Shown in pieces: positions 21,431 to 31,160 of a stretch of DNA of 64,000 nt (position 1 is its first letter; each line of letters starts with the position of its first letter). The notes beneath the pieces are model-generated. The model did not search any database. It was not told where the DNA came from and saw only the letters and a program-made list of their open reading frames with translations. Source of the stretch: Magicicada septendecula (taxonomy: Eukaryota; Arthropoda; Insecta; Hemiptera; Cicadidae). A program made the position numbers and the translations under genes. The stretch spans positions 145,287,574 to 145,351,573 of the forward strand of contig CM068369.1 in assembly GCA_034769895.1 (NCBI GenBank). The letters run 5' to 3'.

Positions 21431-24016
21431 TCAACTTTTCAAGTTCAGCATAGTTCGAAATCTCTCAAACTTTTCTTTACACAATGACTTTGTAAATATA
21501 TCAGCAATATTATCATCAGAATTTACCTTTACAACATTAATCATATTTTCTTTTATACATTCGTGTACATAATGGTAATGAACTTCAATATGTTTAGTAT
21601 TTTTCGTAAAACTTCCATACTTTGCTAAACTTATCGCTCCCGAATTATCTTCAAAAATATTAATCGGTTTTTCTAAAGTTACATTAAACAATTTTAGCAA
21701 TTCTTTCACAAATTTCAATTCACTCACAGCTTCCGACAACGCTACATACTCTGCATATGTCGAAGCCTTTGTTACACACTTTTGTTTTCTAGACTTCCAA
21801 TAAATTACATTACCAAATAATCGAATTACATAACCAGTTGTAGATTTTCTGTCCAAATGGTCACCAGCCCAATCGGCATCAACATAACAATCTATAATTT
21901 CAGAATTATCATTTCTTTTATAAGTCAATTTTAAATCTTTCGTTAAATACAAGTACTTTAACATTCGCAAAGCATATTTAAAGTGTGTTTCATTATAACA
22001 ATTCTGATATCTACTTAAATAATTTACACTAAAGCTTATATCAGGCCTTGTAGCTGAGCTTATATATAATAATGCACCAATTAAATTTCTATATTGAATA
22101 TTCCTTCCACAAATATCAGACTTTTCAACTTTTAAATTTACCTCCATAGGTGTATTATACATCTTACTGTTTTCTAAATTATACTTTCTTACTAATGACT
22201 CAATATATTTTGTTTGACTTAATTTTATTTCACATTTACGGAACTCATACTCTACGGTAATACCAAGATATTCTTTAATTTTACCAAGATCTTTCATTTT
22301 AAATTTTTCTGATAAAAGTTTCTTAATATTTTGCATTTTTTCTTTGTTACGTCCACAAATTAATAAATCATCCATAAATATTAATAAATAAATAGTATCT
22401 TTTCCATTTCCAAAAGTATATAAACAATAATCTAAATTACTTTTCTTAACACCCAAACTTATTAAAAATTTATCAAGACATTCATACCAAGCTCTGGGAC
22501 TTTCCTTTAAACCATACAAAGCTTTTATTAACTTACACACTCTATTTGTACCATCCTCATAACCTTTTGGTTGATGGACATATACCTCAGAACTTACTTT
22601 ACCATTTAGAAATGCAGTTTCTACATCCATTTGTTCAATAATTAGACCCATTTGACAACAGTATGATAATAAAATCTTTAAAGTTTGCATTCTCGCAACA
22701 GGAGAATAAACATCATCAATTTTATCGGTTTGCTGAAAACCTCTTACAACTAACCTGGCCTTATAAGCATTGTCAGACTTTTTTGTATAAATCCATTTTA
22801 CATCCAATATTTTTTTACCATTTACATTTTCAACTAATTGCCAAGTCTTATTTTTATTTAACGAATCAATTTCTTTATCCATATCTTTTGACCAATACTT
22901 ACTTTCATTGCTCTCAAGCGCCTCCTCAAATGTACTAGGAGTATCTGCTCTACAATAATTTGCAAAAATATTACTATTATATACATAATAATCTTCATAT
23001 CTTTTTGGTGGGTTTCTTATGCGCTCAGATTTTTTTATTTTATTTTTATTTTCATCCCCTAGATTTTCATCTGTACCTTTAAAGCTATCATCAAGAGATT
23101 CATTATCTGTAGATTCATATACTTCTACATCAGATTCACATTCATTCAAGCCAATACAATTTACATCTTCTTCAACAATATCAACATGTCTAGCCACTAT
23201 TACTTTTCCATTAATTAGCACTCTATAACCAACTTCACTATAACCGATCAAAATTCCCATATCAGCCTTTTTATCCCACTTAGAAAATCTTTTTTGTTCC
23301 GGTTTTCTTACAAAAACTTTACTACCATATAAATGTAAATTTGAAACATTCGGTTTCGTCCCAAAAAATATTTCATAAGGAGTTTTCTTTTCTATAGTAT
23401 TTGATAACGTACGATTTTTCAAATAAGTAGCAGCACAAACTATTTCAGGCCAATATTTTTTATGGATTTGTGCTTCAGCTAATAAACAACGTGACATATC
23501 CATTATCGTTCTGTTAAACCGTTCTGCGGTTCCATTTAATTCATGTATGTAAGCAGGACAATTATTAATTATAATACCTTTTTCTTTGGCAAAATTATAA
23601 ATATTACCATTTAAGTATTCTTTCCCATTATCACACCTCAAAAATTTAATTCTTTTACCCGTTAAGTTTTCACATTCATTTACATATTGAACAAGACAAT
23701 TGAAAACTTCTACTTTAGACATCATGGTATAAACTTTAGCTATCTTACTGTAATCATCAATAAAGGAAATAAAGTATTTTTCCCCGTTTAGACCAGCTGT
23801 TTTAAAAGGTCCACACACATCAGTATGAACAATTTCTAAAATATCTTTTGCTCTTTTTCTATTATTTTCAAATGGAATATTATGCATTTTATTTTCAACA
23901 CATATTTTGCACTTCATGAATTCTGATTCAAGTTCATTTGGAATACCACTTAACAATTTATGTTTACACAAAATATTCAAATAATTAAAATTTACATGGC
24001 CCAGCATACATGCCAC
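21431..24016 (-). CDS. Copia pol: integrase, reverse transcriptase, RNase H
   Basis: 861 codons open. The first part is the GAG-pre-integrase zinc region (LGHVNFNYL, then CKICVENKMHN). The integrase core has D in FISFIDDYSK (about residue 88), D in RCDNGKEYLNG (about 125) and E in NGTAERFNRT (about 162). RT follows with MDVETAFLNGK (about 465), LYGLKESPRAWY (about 500) and the catalytic FMDDLLICG (about 550). RNase H has YVDADWAGD (about 715), AEYVALSEA (about 755) and EDNSGAISL (about 790). Length and order are those of Copia polyproteins. The frame is joined to Gag-protease only by a frameshift at 23992-24016, at the W-H-x-x-L-G-H motif. Normal Copia elements are one continuous frame, so this is probably a mutation. 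Confidence 0.95.
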   Translation of the reverse strand: MACMLGHVNFNYLNILCKHKLLSGIPNELESEFMKCKICVENKMHNIPFENNRKRAKDILEIVHTDVCGPFKTAGLNGEKYFISFIDDYSKIAKVYTMMSKVEVFNCLVQYVNECENLTGKRIKFLRCDNGKEYLNGNIYNFAKEKGIIINNCPAYIHELNGTAERFNRTIMDMSRCLLAEAQIHKKYWPEIVCAATYLKNRTLSNTIEKKTPYEIFFGTKPNVSNLHLYGSKVFVRKPEQKRFSKWDKKADMGILIGYSEVGYRVLINGKVIVARHVDIVEEDVNCIGLNECESDVEVYESTDNESLDDSFKGTDENLGDENKNKIKKSERIRNPPKRYEDYYVYNSNIFANYCRADTPSTFEEALESNESKYWSKDMDKEIDSLNKNKTWQLVENVNGKKILDVKWIYTKKSDNAYKARLVVRGFQQTDKIDDVYSPVARMQTLKILLSYCCQMGLIIEQMDVETAFLNGKVSSEVYVHQPKGYEDGTNRVCKLIKALYGLKESPRAWYECLDKFLISLGVKKSNLDYCLYTFGNGKDTIYLLIFMDDLLICGRNKEKMQNIKKLLSEKFKMKDLGKIKEYLGITVEYEFRKCEIKLSQTKYIESLVRKYNLENSKMYNTPMEVNLKVEKSDICGRNIQYRNLIGALLYISSATRPDISFSVNYLSRYQNCYNETHFKYALRMLKYLYLTKDLKLTYKRNDNSEIIDCYVDADWAGDHLDRKSTTGYVIRLFGNVIYWKSRKQKCVTKASTYAEYVALSEAVSELKFVKELLKLFNVTLEKPINIFEDNSGAISLAKYGSFTKNTKHIEVHYHYVHECIKENMINVVKVNSDDNIADIFTKSLCKEKFERFRTMLNLKS

Positions 24017-25350
24017 CTTTCTTTTTTACTCATATTATCACAATTTTTATTTGCAACATTTACCAATGACTCTACATTTTTTAATTTACTTTTTATCTTA
24101 TATAGACCATTTTCTTTCCAAGCTACAGCTGTAGTATTTCCAAACTTATCAATAATTTTTGTCATTTTACCTTTAGAAATAATAGTATTATTTTCCGTTA
24201 TTTTACCATAACTTATTAAATTTGTATGCATATCTTTAGCATAAAATACATTTTGCATGTTTACTTCATTTCTCTTACCAAAAAGATCAAAGTAACTTAC
24301 CACATTACCAATTTTAGTTGCTTTTACAACTCTATTATCTCCCAAATAAACATTAACAGGTTCTTTAAGTATCATACATTTATCAAAATATTTATCATTA
24401 TTTATTATATGGTCAGTACAACCGCTATCTAATAACCAATTAATCTCGCAATTATTAAACTTATCTTTATCTACCTTACTATTATGCGCCGTGTGATAGT
24501 CGACTCTTATAACCCATGCGCTCGTATCTGGATTCTTCTGCTGCGACTGAGTTGCTTGATGTGCTCTTGCACCTCGCTGACTTCGAAAATTGCCATGCCG
24601 TCTGGCGTAGTTACTTTTTTCGGTTTCTTGTCTGCCTCGTGGTGCTCGCCATGTATTGCTGCTGCCTGCCGCTTGGCCACCATATTTACAGTCTCTCTTG
24701 ATATGACCAGTTTTGCCACATTGAAAGCATGTTCGCAGTTGTCGACTTTTATCCGCCATGAATGCGTTAGATTTTCGTCCAGGATATTCATCCTTTTGAT
24801 GCTTTATTTCCGTCAGTTGAATTTTACTCTTCACATAATCCACAGTTTGATCTTCTTCTTTTAATGCGTCTATTAAATCGCCTATATAACTGTATGAATC
24901 CGGCAACATATTTAACATATAATTTAATTTTTCTTTTTCTGACACAGTAGCACCCGCGTTTTTAAGCTCGTTCACAGTTTTTTCAAAATCACTGAAGAAT
25001 GTCGCTGCATCAGTATAATTTTTAAGTCTTAATTTTTCCAATTTATTTCTATATACAATTTGCAATGCCGTAGACTTTTTCAAATACATTTCATCAAACT
25101 TTTGAATTATTTCATACGCCGTTGTTTTATCACTAATAAATTCCAATTGCTTATTCGTTATATTACTGTATATATAGTTCATAACCTTTAAATCATTGTC
25201 GTCCCACGGGTCTTTATCCTGCGCCGTTTTTGCTCGTGTTATCACTTCATCACATTTTTAAAATTTCAAAAACAACACAATACGTTTTCTCCACATACTA
25301 TAGTCCTCTCCATCAAACACTGGAATTGTAATGTCATTGTACTTCGCCAT
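23992..25350 (-). pseudogene. Copia gag-protease with early stop and 3' frameshift
   Basis: The natural start is the ATG at 25350 (MAKYNDITIPVFDGEDYSMW), about 100 bases inside the 5' LTR. An in-frame TAA at 25258-25260 closes the frame after about 30 codons, and the same frame is then open to 23992. Gag shows the usual W-x-x-W-like and L-x-K-L-R segments (YRNKLEKLRLKNYTDAATFF), a CCHC zinc knuckle CFQCGKTGHIKRDC for RNA binding, and the protease active site WLLDSGCTDHII. Full translation would need readthrough at the early stop and a frameshift into pol. The near-identical LTRs imply that the stop arose after, or was tolerated at, insertion through trans-complementation. Confidence 0.93.
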
Positions 25351-25435
25351 TTTTCCGTATCACAGCATGCGACAGCACAAAAAAACGATAGTATACTCAC
25401 TTAAACTCTTGACCACAAGTTTATTAAACCACGCA

Positions 25436-25447
25436 CCTCTGCTATCA
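25436..25447 (-). other. Copia primer-binding site
   Basis: The plus strand CCTCTGCTATCA lies directly against the 5' LTR. The minus strand TGATAGCAGAGG is complementary, with one mismatch, to the 3' end of initiator tRNA-Met (CCTCTGCTACCA). Confidence 0.7.
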
Positions 25448-25652
25448 TGTTAAAGTGTGGATTGAAGAAATATAAGAGTTTTCACAGTATAATAAAGTTT
25501 ATTAAACCATACACAATACATACTTAATACACAGTACTACGACACGTGCTTCACTCACGGCGTCTTGTTACAAACTGAAAACTAACAAACTTATACATGC
25601 TCACGCGCATTACATATATTATACAATATAAATGTATTGCATATATCCAACA
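25448..25652 (-). repeat. Copia 5' LTR
   Basis: 205 bp, followed by the target duplication AAAAC at 25653-25657 and the resumed LTR of the host element. Confidence 0.95.
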
Positions 25653-25922
25653 AAAACTAGTAGGGTTAGGAATCAATTATTGTTCGGAATGTTATTTCAG
25701 TACATTTAAACCGAAAGGTGAACAGAAAAATTGTCATGCTACAAAAAATAAAGTAACATTTATTTGTGCTTGCAAAATAGGTGTTTGTCATTGCACTGCC
25801 TGTCGTTTTCTCTGCCTAAGTACATCAGACGACACCCTGGTAAATAAATACATTTATTCAGTAAAGGTAAGTAACAGAATGCAGTATTCAATAACTTAAT
25901 AAAACTCGTAACGTTTTAATCA

Positions 25923-26352
25923 TCAAGTCATATCTTTATAATTTTTATAAGTCATAAGTAAGGTAACAGCTTCATCTGAAATTGAATATGATTTCCTTTT
26001 CTCCAGTGTCCAGCATTTGAGTGCGAAAAGATAAATTAGGCAAACAACAAACTATAATGAAGATAACAATTGACAGTTTTAAACTGTGACCTAATAACTA
26101 CAGTGATCGATATTCCACTGCTAAGAGAACACTTTCTTTTTGCATAATGAATTGAACATGGCAACATTCAAAAAGCAAAATTAAAAAAACATGGAAGTTA
26201 TATGTGTATACTGAAAGAAAACGCGAAAGGAAATATGCGTGTTGAGAAAGGAAATGAATGTACAATTTTTTTTTTAATTAATGTGAATCAGTTTGTTGTC
26301 AATAGAGTTGCATGTTACTGATATTGCATAGCACTTATTGACTTTCTAAAGC
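25923..26352. other. Short unique spacer between two LTR elements
   Basis: About 430 bases of AT-rich DNA between the ATCA duplication of the gag-only element and the CTATC duplication of BEL. Nothing was recognised. Confidence 0.6.
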
Positions 26353-26357
26353 CTATC

Positions 26358-26867
26358 TGGACAGTAATGTGGTAATTTTCGCATTCATAGGTTGGCTAAT
26401 CTGTACGCTTTCAAATCGTGCTTATCATGTTTTTACAACGATACAGTTCTACGAGCCTTGGCTGGCAGCGGACGTCAGTACGTTTGCTGCTTGTTCTGTC
26501 TTTTTCACTTTCTTGTTGTCGCGACAATTATTTAGGCCTTAGGCCTCAACGTTTTTTCAATGTAAGCTGAGTGGCACACATTTGCGCCTCATCTAAAATG
26601 TAGTTTCATTTACGAATCGGTTTCTTCAAAATCAAAATCTTTCAGACTTAGCCAATCTCAACACTATGATTTAAGTGTAATACAGAAACCTAATAAATGT
26701 ATTAATACAGTCCACTATCGTTATCATTCTGCATCCTGGCAATAGCACCCCAAGCATCATTCTTCCTGATAGAAAATTCTTAGTACACACGTGCCGACAT
26801 CAACACATTTTGGTCCATTCGGATCAGAATTCAACATTTTTTTGGTCCCACGGGCCGCATCATAACA
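26358..26867 (+). repeat. BEL 5' LTR
   Basis: 510 bp, TG...CA, matched by 36289-36794. Confidence 0.95.
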
Positions 26868-26874
26868 TTTTTTT

Positions 26875-26892
26875 TGGTCGCTCCGTGCCTGG
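26875..26892 (+). other. Putative BEL primer-binding site
   Basis: TGGTCGCTCCGTGCCTGG, seven bases after the LTR. It was chosen for its TGG start and position. The tRNA is not identified. Confidence 0.4.
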
Positions 26893-27899
26893 ATTCGTCA
26901 TTCACCTTTTCATTATTTTTCTGCCCCAATTTCTGGCCATCACGGGCGACTCAGCATATTCGTTGATCCGACCGTGTCGGGACTTAACCAGCATTTCTTT
27001 CATCGCCATTGAGCCTCGTGACGACATCACTGCAAGACCATCCATGTGCTAGCGTCAATACTCCAGTTTAAGCAGTCATCTCTCCGGTCTGTGTGTTTGC
27101 CATCTTCTCCACGGCCTCGACGCTTCAGGACATCGCATACCAGGTACCACATCATTAACAGGTGCGTACAATGGCTGAAGAAGGCCTCAAAGTGTTGGTC
27201 AGAAAGAGAGGCGGCTTAAAGTCTGCCATAGTGCGTATTAATTCGTCTATCATTAACTTTGACAAAAACACTAACACCAAACATTTTTTAACAGTTAGAC
27301 TTGAAAGTCTAAAAAGCTTGGCAACAAAATACGATGAGGTACAGTCCGAAATTGAACTCATTTCTAAAGACATAAACGCTGCTCAAGAAGACCGAGTTGA
27401 GGTCGAAGAGCTGTTATATTCAACAGAAGCCAATATCTTACAATTGATAGAAACCTTTAATGTTCAGACTGTATCTCCCGTATTAACAAGCAATATGCAA
27501 CTAAAACCGATAAGTTTGCCCTGCTTCACAGGCAATATCTTAGAATGGCAGCATTTCTACTCAATATTTCTGGACTTGGTGCACGCCAGATCTGATCTAA
27601 CGTCAGTGCAGAAATTACACTATTTGTATTCATCTCTGAAAAATGAGCCACTAGATTTAATTAAGGCATTATCTATTTGTAACGAAAACTATTCGATAGC
27701 GTTGAGTTTGCTGTCCGCTAGATATGACAACAAATTCATACTAGCTAAGTATAATATTCAAAATTTACTTGAAGTAAAGTCAACAATTAAGGACTCTGTC
27801 CAAAGTTTGGCAGAATTCATAAATACGATAACGTCTTCCGTTAATTCACTGGCGGCCATGCAACTGTCAGTGGATTCATTCGAGCTTATCACTGTACAA

Positions 27900-30534
27900 T
27901 AGGGTGGAACGAAAAAATCAAGTTTGGATTTTTAATTTGTAATAGCGCGGAAAAGTTGCCTTTTGGTGTAGATAAGATAAAAAAAAAGATATGAAAAATA
28001 TTGGAGCACATCTTGAGGTGCCGCAAGGACGATAAATTTTCATAAAATTGCAATTTTCGCTACATTTTTAAGATTTTTTAAGAAGTTGTCAAAAAATTTT
28101 TTTTAATTTCAAATACTGTCAAAAAAGCAGTTTTTATATCAAAAAAGACATACAATTTTTTTTTAACTTTTTGGATTATGTCTTGAGGTGCCGCAAGAGC
28201 GGTAAAGTTTTATAAAAACACACTTTTTGTAACTTTTTCAAAGAATTTTACGTGTCTCGATTATGCAATAAAAAGTTTCAAATAGGTGTTTTAATATGAA
28301 TAGAAAGATAAAAACAGTTTATTGTATCAGAAATGGTTACTGACGACAATGGCAGCGCTGAAGAGGCAAACCAACCAGGTCCTTCAAATATACAAGAAGA
28401 GATAAATCTACCAGGCCCTTCAAAACTGAAAAAAGAGAAAAAGATAAGCACTCAAATGCGTATTAAATTGCCATCTGTAGCTTCCATTTGTGACCGTACC
28501 GGAATATCAGATAGAGCTGCTGCAGCTATAGCTAGTGCTGCTTTACAGGACTTGGGTGTAATCACAGGGGAAGACAGGATGAAAATTAGACGAGCAAGAT
28601 CAAAAAATCGAAGAGATCTCATTAATGACAGTCTTTATGATCAGATAACCGAAAATAGAGGATTGTTTTTTGATGGAAGAAGAGACAAAACAATTGTTCA
28701 AGAAAAGAAAGGAATTAAATTGTACAAAAAAGTTATTTCAGAAGAGCACGTTTCACTAATAGAGGAACCAAACTCAAAGTTTTTAGGCCACGTAACACCT
28801 AAATCTGGCACTGGAAAAGACATAGCAGACAGTATACTGGAGTTTCTTGAAGATAGAGAACACAATGAACAACTTTTGAACTTTACTGCTATTGGGTGTG
28901 ATGGAACCGTTGTAAACACTGGACATAATAATGGTGTGATTTCTTTGATGGAAAATGAAATAGGAAGACCTTTACAATGGTTAGTTTGTTTGTTCCATGG
29001 AAATGAGCTACCTTTGCGACATCTTTTTTTGGTCATTTAGATGGTAAAATGAAGGGACCCAATGAGTTTAAAGGCGAAATAGGTCAGCAGCTGGAAAACT
29101 GTGCTAATCTTCCTGTGGTTACTTTCTTGCCAATTGAAAATAACCTTCCTCTTTTGGAGAACGTAAATGATTTAAGTACAGATCAGAAGTATTTATGTGT
29201 ATCGCTGTATCAAGTGGAAATTGCTCACTAGATTTATCTTTAAGAAACCCTGGAAAACTTGCTCACTCCAGGTGGCTTACATTAGCAAACTGTATACTTA
29301 GATTGTATGTGGCAACTGAAAATCCAACTGAAAACCTTAAGACTCTGGCTGAGTACATTGTGAAAGTGTATGCACCTGTGTGGTTTAACATTAAGTTAAA
29401 ACCTTCATGTACTTACGGTTCCAAACATCTGTTTAAGCTTATCTCATATTCACGCTATCTCTGTGATGATTTCAAGAACGTTCTAGACCCGGTTATTCAA
29501 ATAAATGGATACTTTGCTGCTGCAGAAAATCTCCTTTTGTCCATGCTATGTGATGAGCGCAAAAATGTAAGAGAACTTGGTTTACGACGTGTTTTAAAAG
29601 CAAGAACAGAAAGTAGAGGCGGAGTCAGGAAGTTTAAAGTTACAAAGATAACCTTTGACACAAAGGATTACATCGACATGATCTCATGGGCTGAAAATGA
29701 CGTAACTGAACCCCCCTTGGTAAAACATGTTTCCATTGACTCTCTCAAAGACTTTATACGGAAGACATCTGAAGCTCAACCAAATAGTAAAGTGGACCCG
29801 CTTATCGACTTTCCCCGGCTTTCTTGTCACACGCAAGCAGTGGAAAGAGCTGTGAAACTGGTGACCGAATCGACTCAAAATGTCTGGTTCAATCGCAAGA
29901 GAAGGATATATAAGAGCAAAAATTGACTCACGTGAGAACATGCCCAAATTTGATACAAAAAAACAGTTTAATGTGTCAATGAAGTAGAAACAAACATTTT
30001 GCAGCTGTAATATTTGTAATTATTAAGGGTTTTTTAAATCATAAAAAATGAACTTTCAATGTCTTTAAAAGTGTATTATGATATTTTTTTACGTGTGCTC
30101 TAATAAAAAAAAATATATAATTGATTTGACGAGCTTTTATTTCAACCTTATTTACTACTATTTGTAACAACCAAAATGTTCGCAAAAGTTCCAAAATTAT
30201 CAAAAATACAAACTTTTTGACATTAAAAAATATTTTTTTATTATTATTATATTTTGTAATTAATAATTTTTTCCAATTCTAATGCTTATATATGTATTTA
30301 CAACTATCTTTTGTAACATTATATGTACGAGAAAACCATAAAAAATTATTTATCAAAGTTTATAATTTTTTAAATTTTTTTACAAACTTTAAGCTCTTTG
30401 CGGCACCTCAAGATGTTGTAGTATAGCAACAAAATTTTTTTTTCTTCTTTTTGAACCTAAAAGGCAACTTTTCCCCACTATTACAAAACTAAAAAAAAAA
30501 ATAATAAAAAAAAGGCCATTTTCGTTCCACCCTA
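27900..30534 (+). mobile_element. hAT-like DNA transposon inside BEL gag
   Basis: Terminal inverted repeats start TAGGGTGGAACGAAAA at both ends, and the similarity continues imperfectly to a shared GGAAAAGTTGCCTTTT about 60 bases in. The 8-bp target duplication CTGTACAA (27892-27899 and 30535-30542) is the hAT hallmark. A subterminal motif, TCTTGAGGTGCCGCAA, occurs twice near the left end (28011, 28181) and once inverted near the right end (30397-30412), like transposase-binding repeats. The one transposase gene is frameshifted. Confidence 0.92.
28333..29986 (+). pseudogene. hAT-like transposase, three frameshifts
   Basis: The ATG at 28333 opens MVTDDNGSAEEANQPGPSN, a low-complexity leader. 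The body reads IGCDGTVVNTGHNNGVI, then LQWLVCLFHGNELPLRHLF, which I read as the hAT catalytic D and the C-x-x-H region. After frameshifts it continues with NPGKLAHSRWLTLANCI (the R-W hAT block) and SCHTQAVERAVKLVTE (the catalytic E region). The frame changes in a run of seven Ts near 29024-29030, again near 29195-29205, and a third time near 29880. After that the true end reads AREGYIRAKIDSRENMPKF to a TAG at 29984-29986. I know similar proteins from many arthropod and cnidarian genomes, usually unnamed. Assigning it to hAT rests on the 8-bp duplication plus these motifs. Confidence 0.8.
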
Positions 30535-31160
30535 CTGTACAATTACTGTCAGCAAAACTGGACCACACCACGTTTAAATTATGGAAGGAGTCTATAGACC
30601 CCGATAATCTTCCTAACTTTCAAGGTTTTACTCAGTTTTTAAACGCACATAGACAGTTGTTAGAAAATACACTGCCTATCGATGCCAGACAGCAGCTCAA
30701 CAAGCTAAGTTTAAGATTCAATAATAAATATGACAAACATAAATCACGAAGCGCTGCTGGCAGCACTGCATTTAAAAGTTATCACTCAGCGTCAAATAAT
30801 TATTCATGCTTGTGCTGTAAATCTAATCATCCAATTTACACGTGTGATAAATTTCGTGCACTAAGCACATCAGAACGAGGACAATTTATATTAAATCATA
30901 AATGCTGTACCAATTGTTTAAGACCAGATCATTTCTCATCTAATTGTAAGATTAAACAATCATGTAAGATCTGCTCAAAACGACATCATACATTGTTGCA
31001 CATAAACAATGTGTCAAAAACAGTTTCTGCCAGCAGCAGTAACTATTGTTCACTTAAATTACAATCTACAAATAATGTTCTTTTATCAACAGCAATTGTG
31101 TTTGTCATCGACTGGGCTGGCAATAGACAACTCGCGAGAGTTCTATTGGATGTGGGTTAA

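Larger units (their letters stand above)
21166..25652 (-). mobile_element. Ty1/Copia retrotransposon nested in the 3' LTR
   Basis: The 205-bp LTRs (21166-21370 and 25448-25652) begin TGTTAAAGTGTGG and end ATATCCAACA. I find a single base difference between them. The 5-bp target duplication AAAAC is at 21161-21165 and 25653-25657. Coding order on the minus strand (Gag, protease, integrase, RT, RNase H) is Copia-type. Despite near-identical LTRs the coding region has an early stop and a frameshift. Confidence 0.97.
16520..25918 (+). mobile_element. Young non-autonomous (gag-only) LTR retrotransposon, interrupted by Copia
   Basis: Two LTRs of about 1.08 kb begin TGTAACGTGGCA and end CGTAACGTTTTA. 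A 4-bp target duplication ATCA flanks the element at 16516-16519 and 25919-25922. A primer-binding site, a gag-like frame, a polypurine tract and the 3' LTR occur in the correct order. The interior is only 2.75 kb and carries no protease, RT, RNase H or integrase. The LTRs differ by about five substitutions plus one GT unit by my hand comparison, so insertion is recent, and mobilisation must have been in trans. Primer-site placement and duplication length are Gypsy-like, but there is no pol to confirm this. Confidence 0.9.
20349..25918 (+). repeat. 3' LTR of the gag-only element, split by Copia
   Basis: The LTR runs 20349-21165, is interrupted by the Copia element and one copy of its target duplication, and resumes at 25658-25918. 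Joined length is about 1078 bp, against 1076 for the 5' LTR. The extra two bases are one GT unit in a GT run near 21085. Confidence 0.93.
27171..31157 (+). pseudogene. BEL gag and zinc-finger region, split by hAT insertion
   Basis: The start is the ATG at 27171 (MAEEGLKVLVRKRGGLKSAI); an in-frame GTG lies just upstream. The N-terminal coiled coil and the segment LPCFTGNILEWQHFYSIF are typical of the BEL/Pao Gag-like (DUF1759) domain. The frame is interrupted after codon CAA 27897-27899 by the 2.6-kb transposon and resumes at 30543 (LLSAKLDHTTFKLWKE) in the same frame. Three cysteine clusters follow: CLCCKSNHPIYTC, CCTNCLRPDHFSSNC and CKICSKRHHTLLH. The frame stops at TAA 31158-31160, exactly within the protease active-site region (RVLLDVG before the stop, QINFC after it). 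Removing the insertion would leave gag open to that stop. The insertion breaks any function. Confidence 0.93.
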
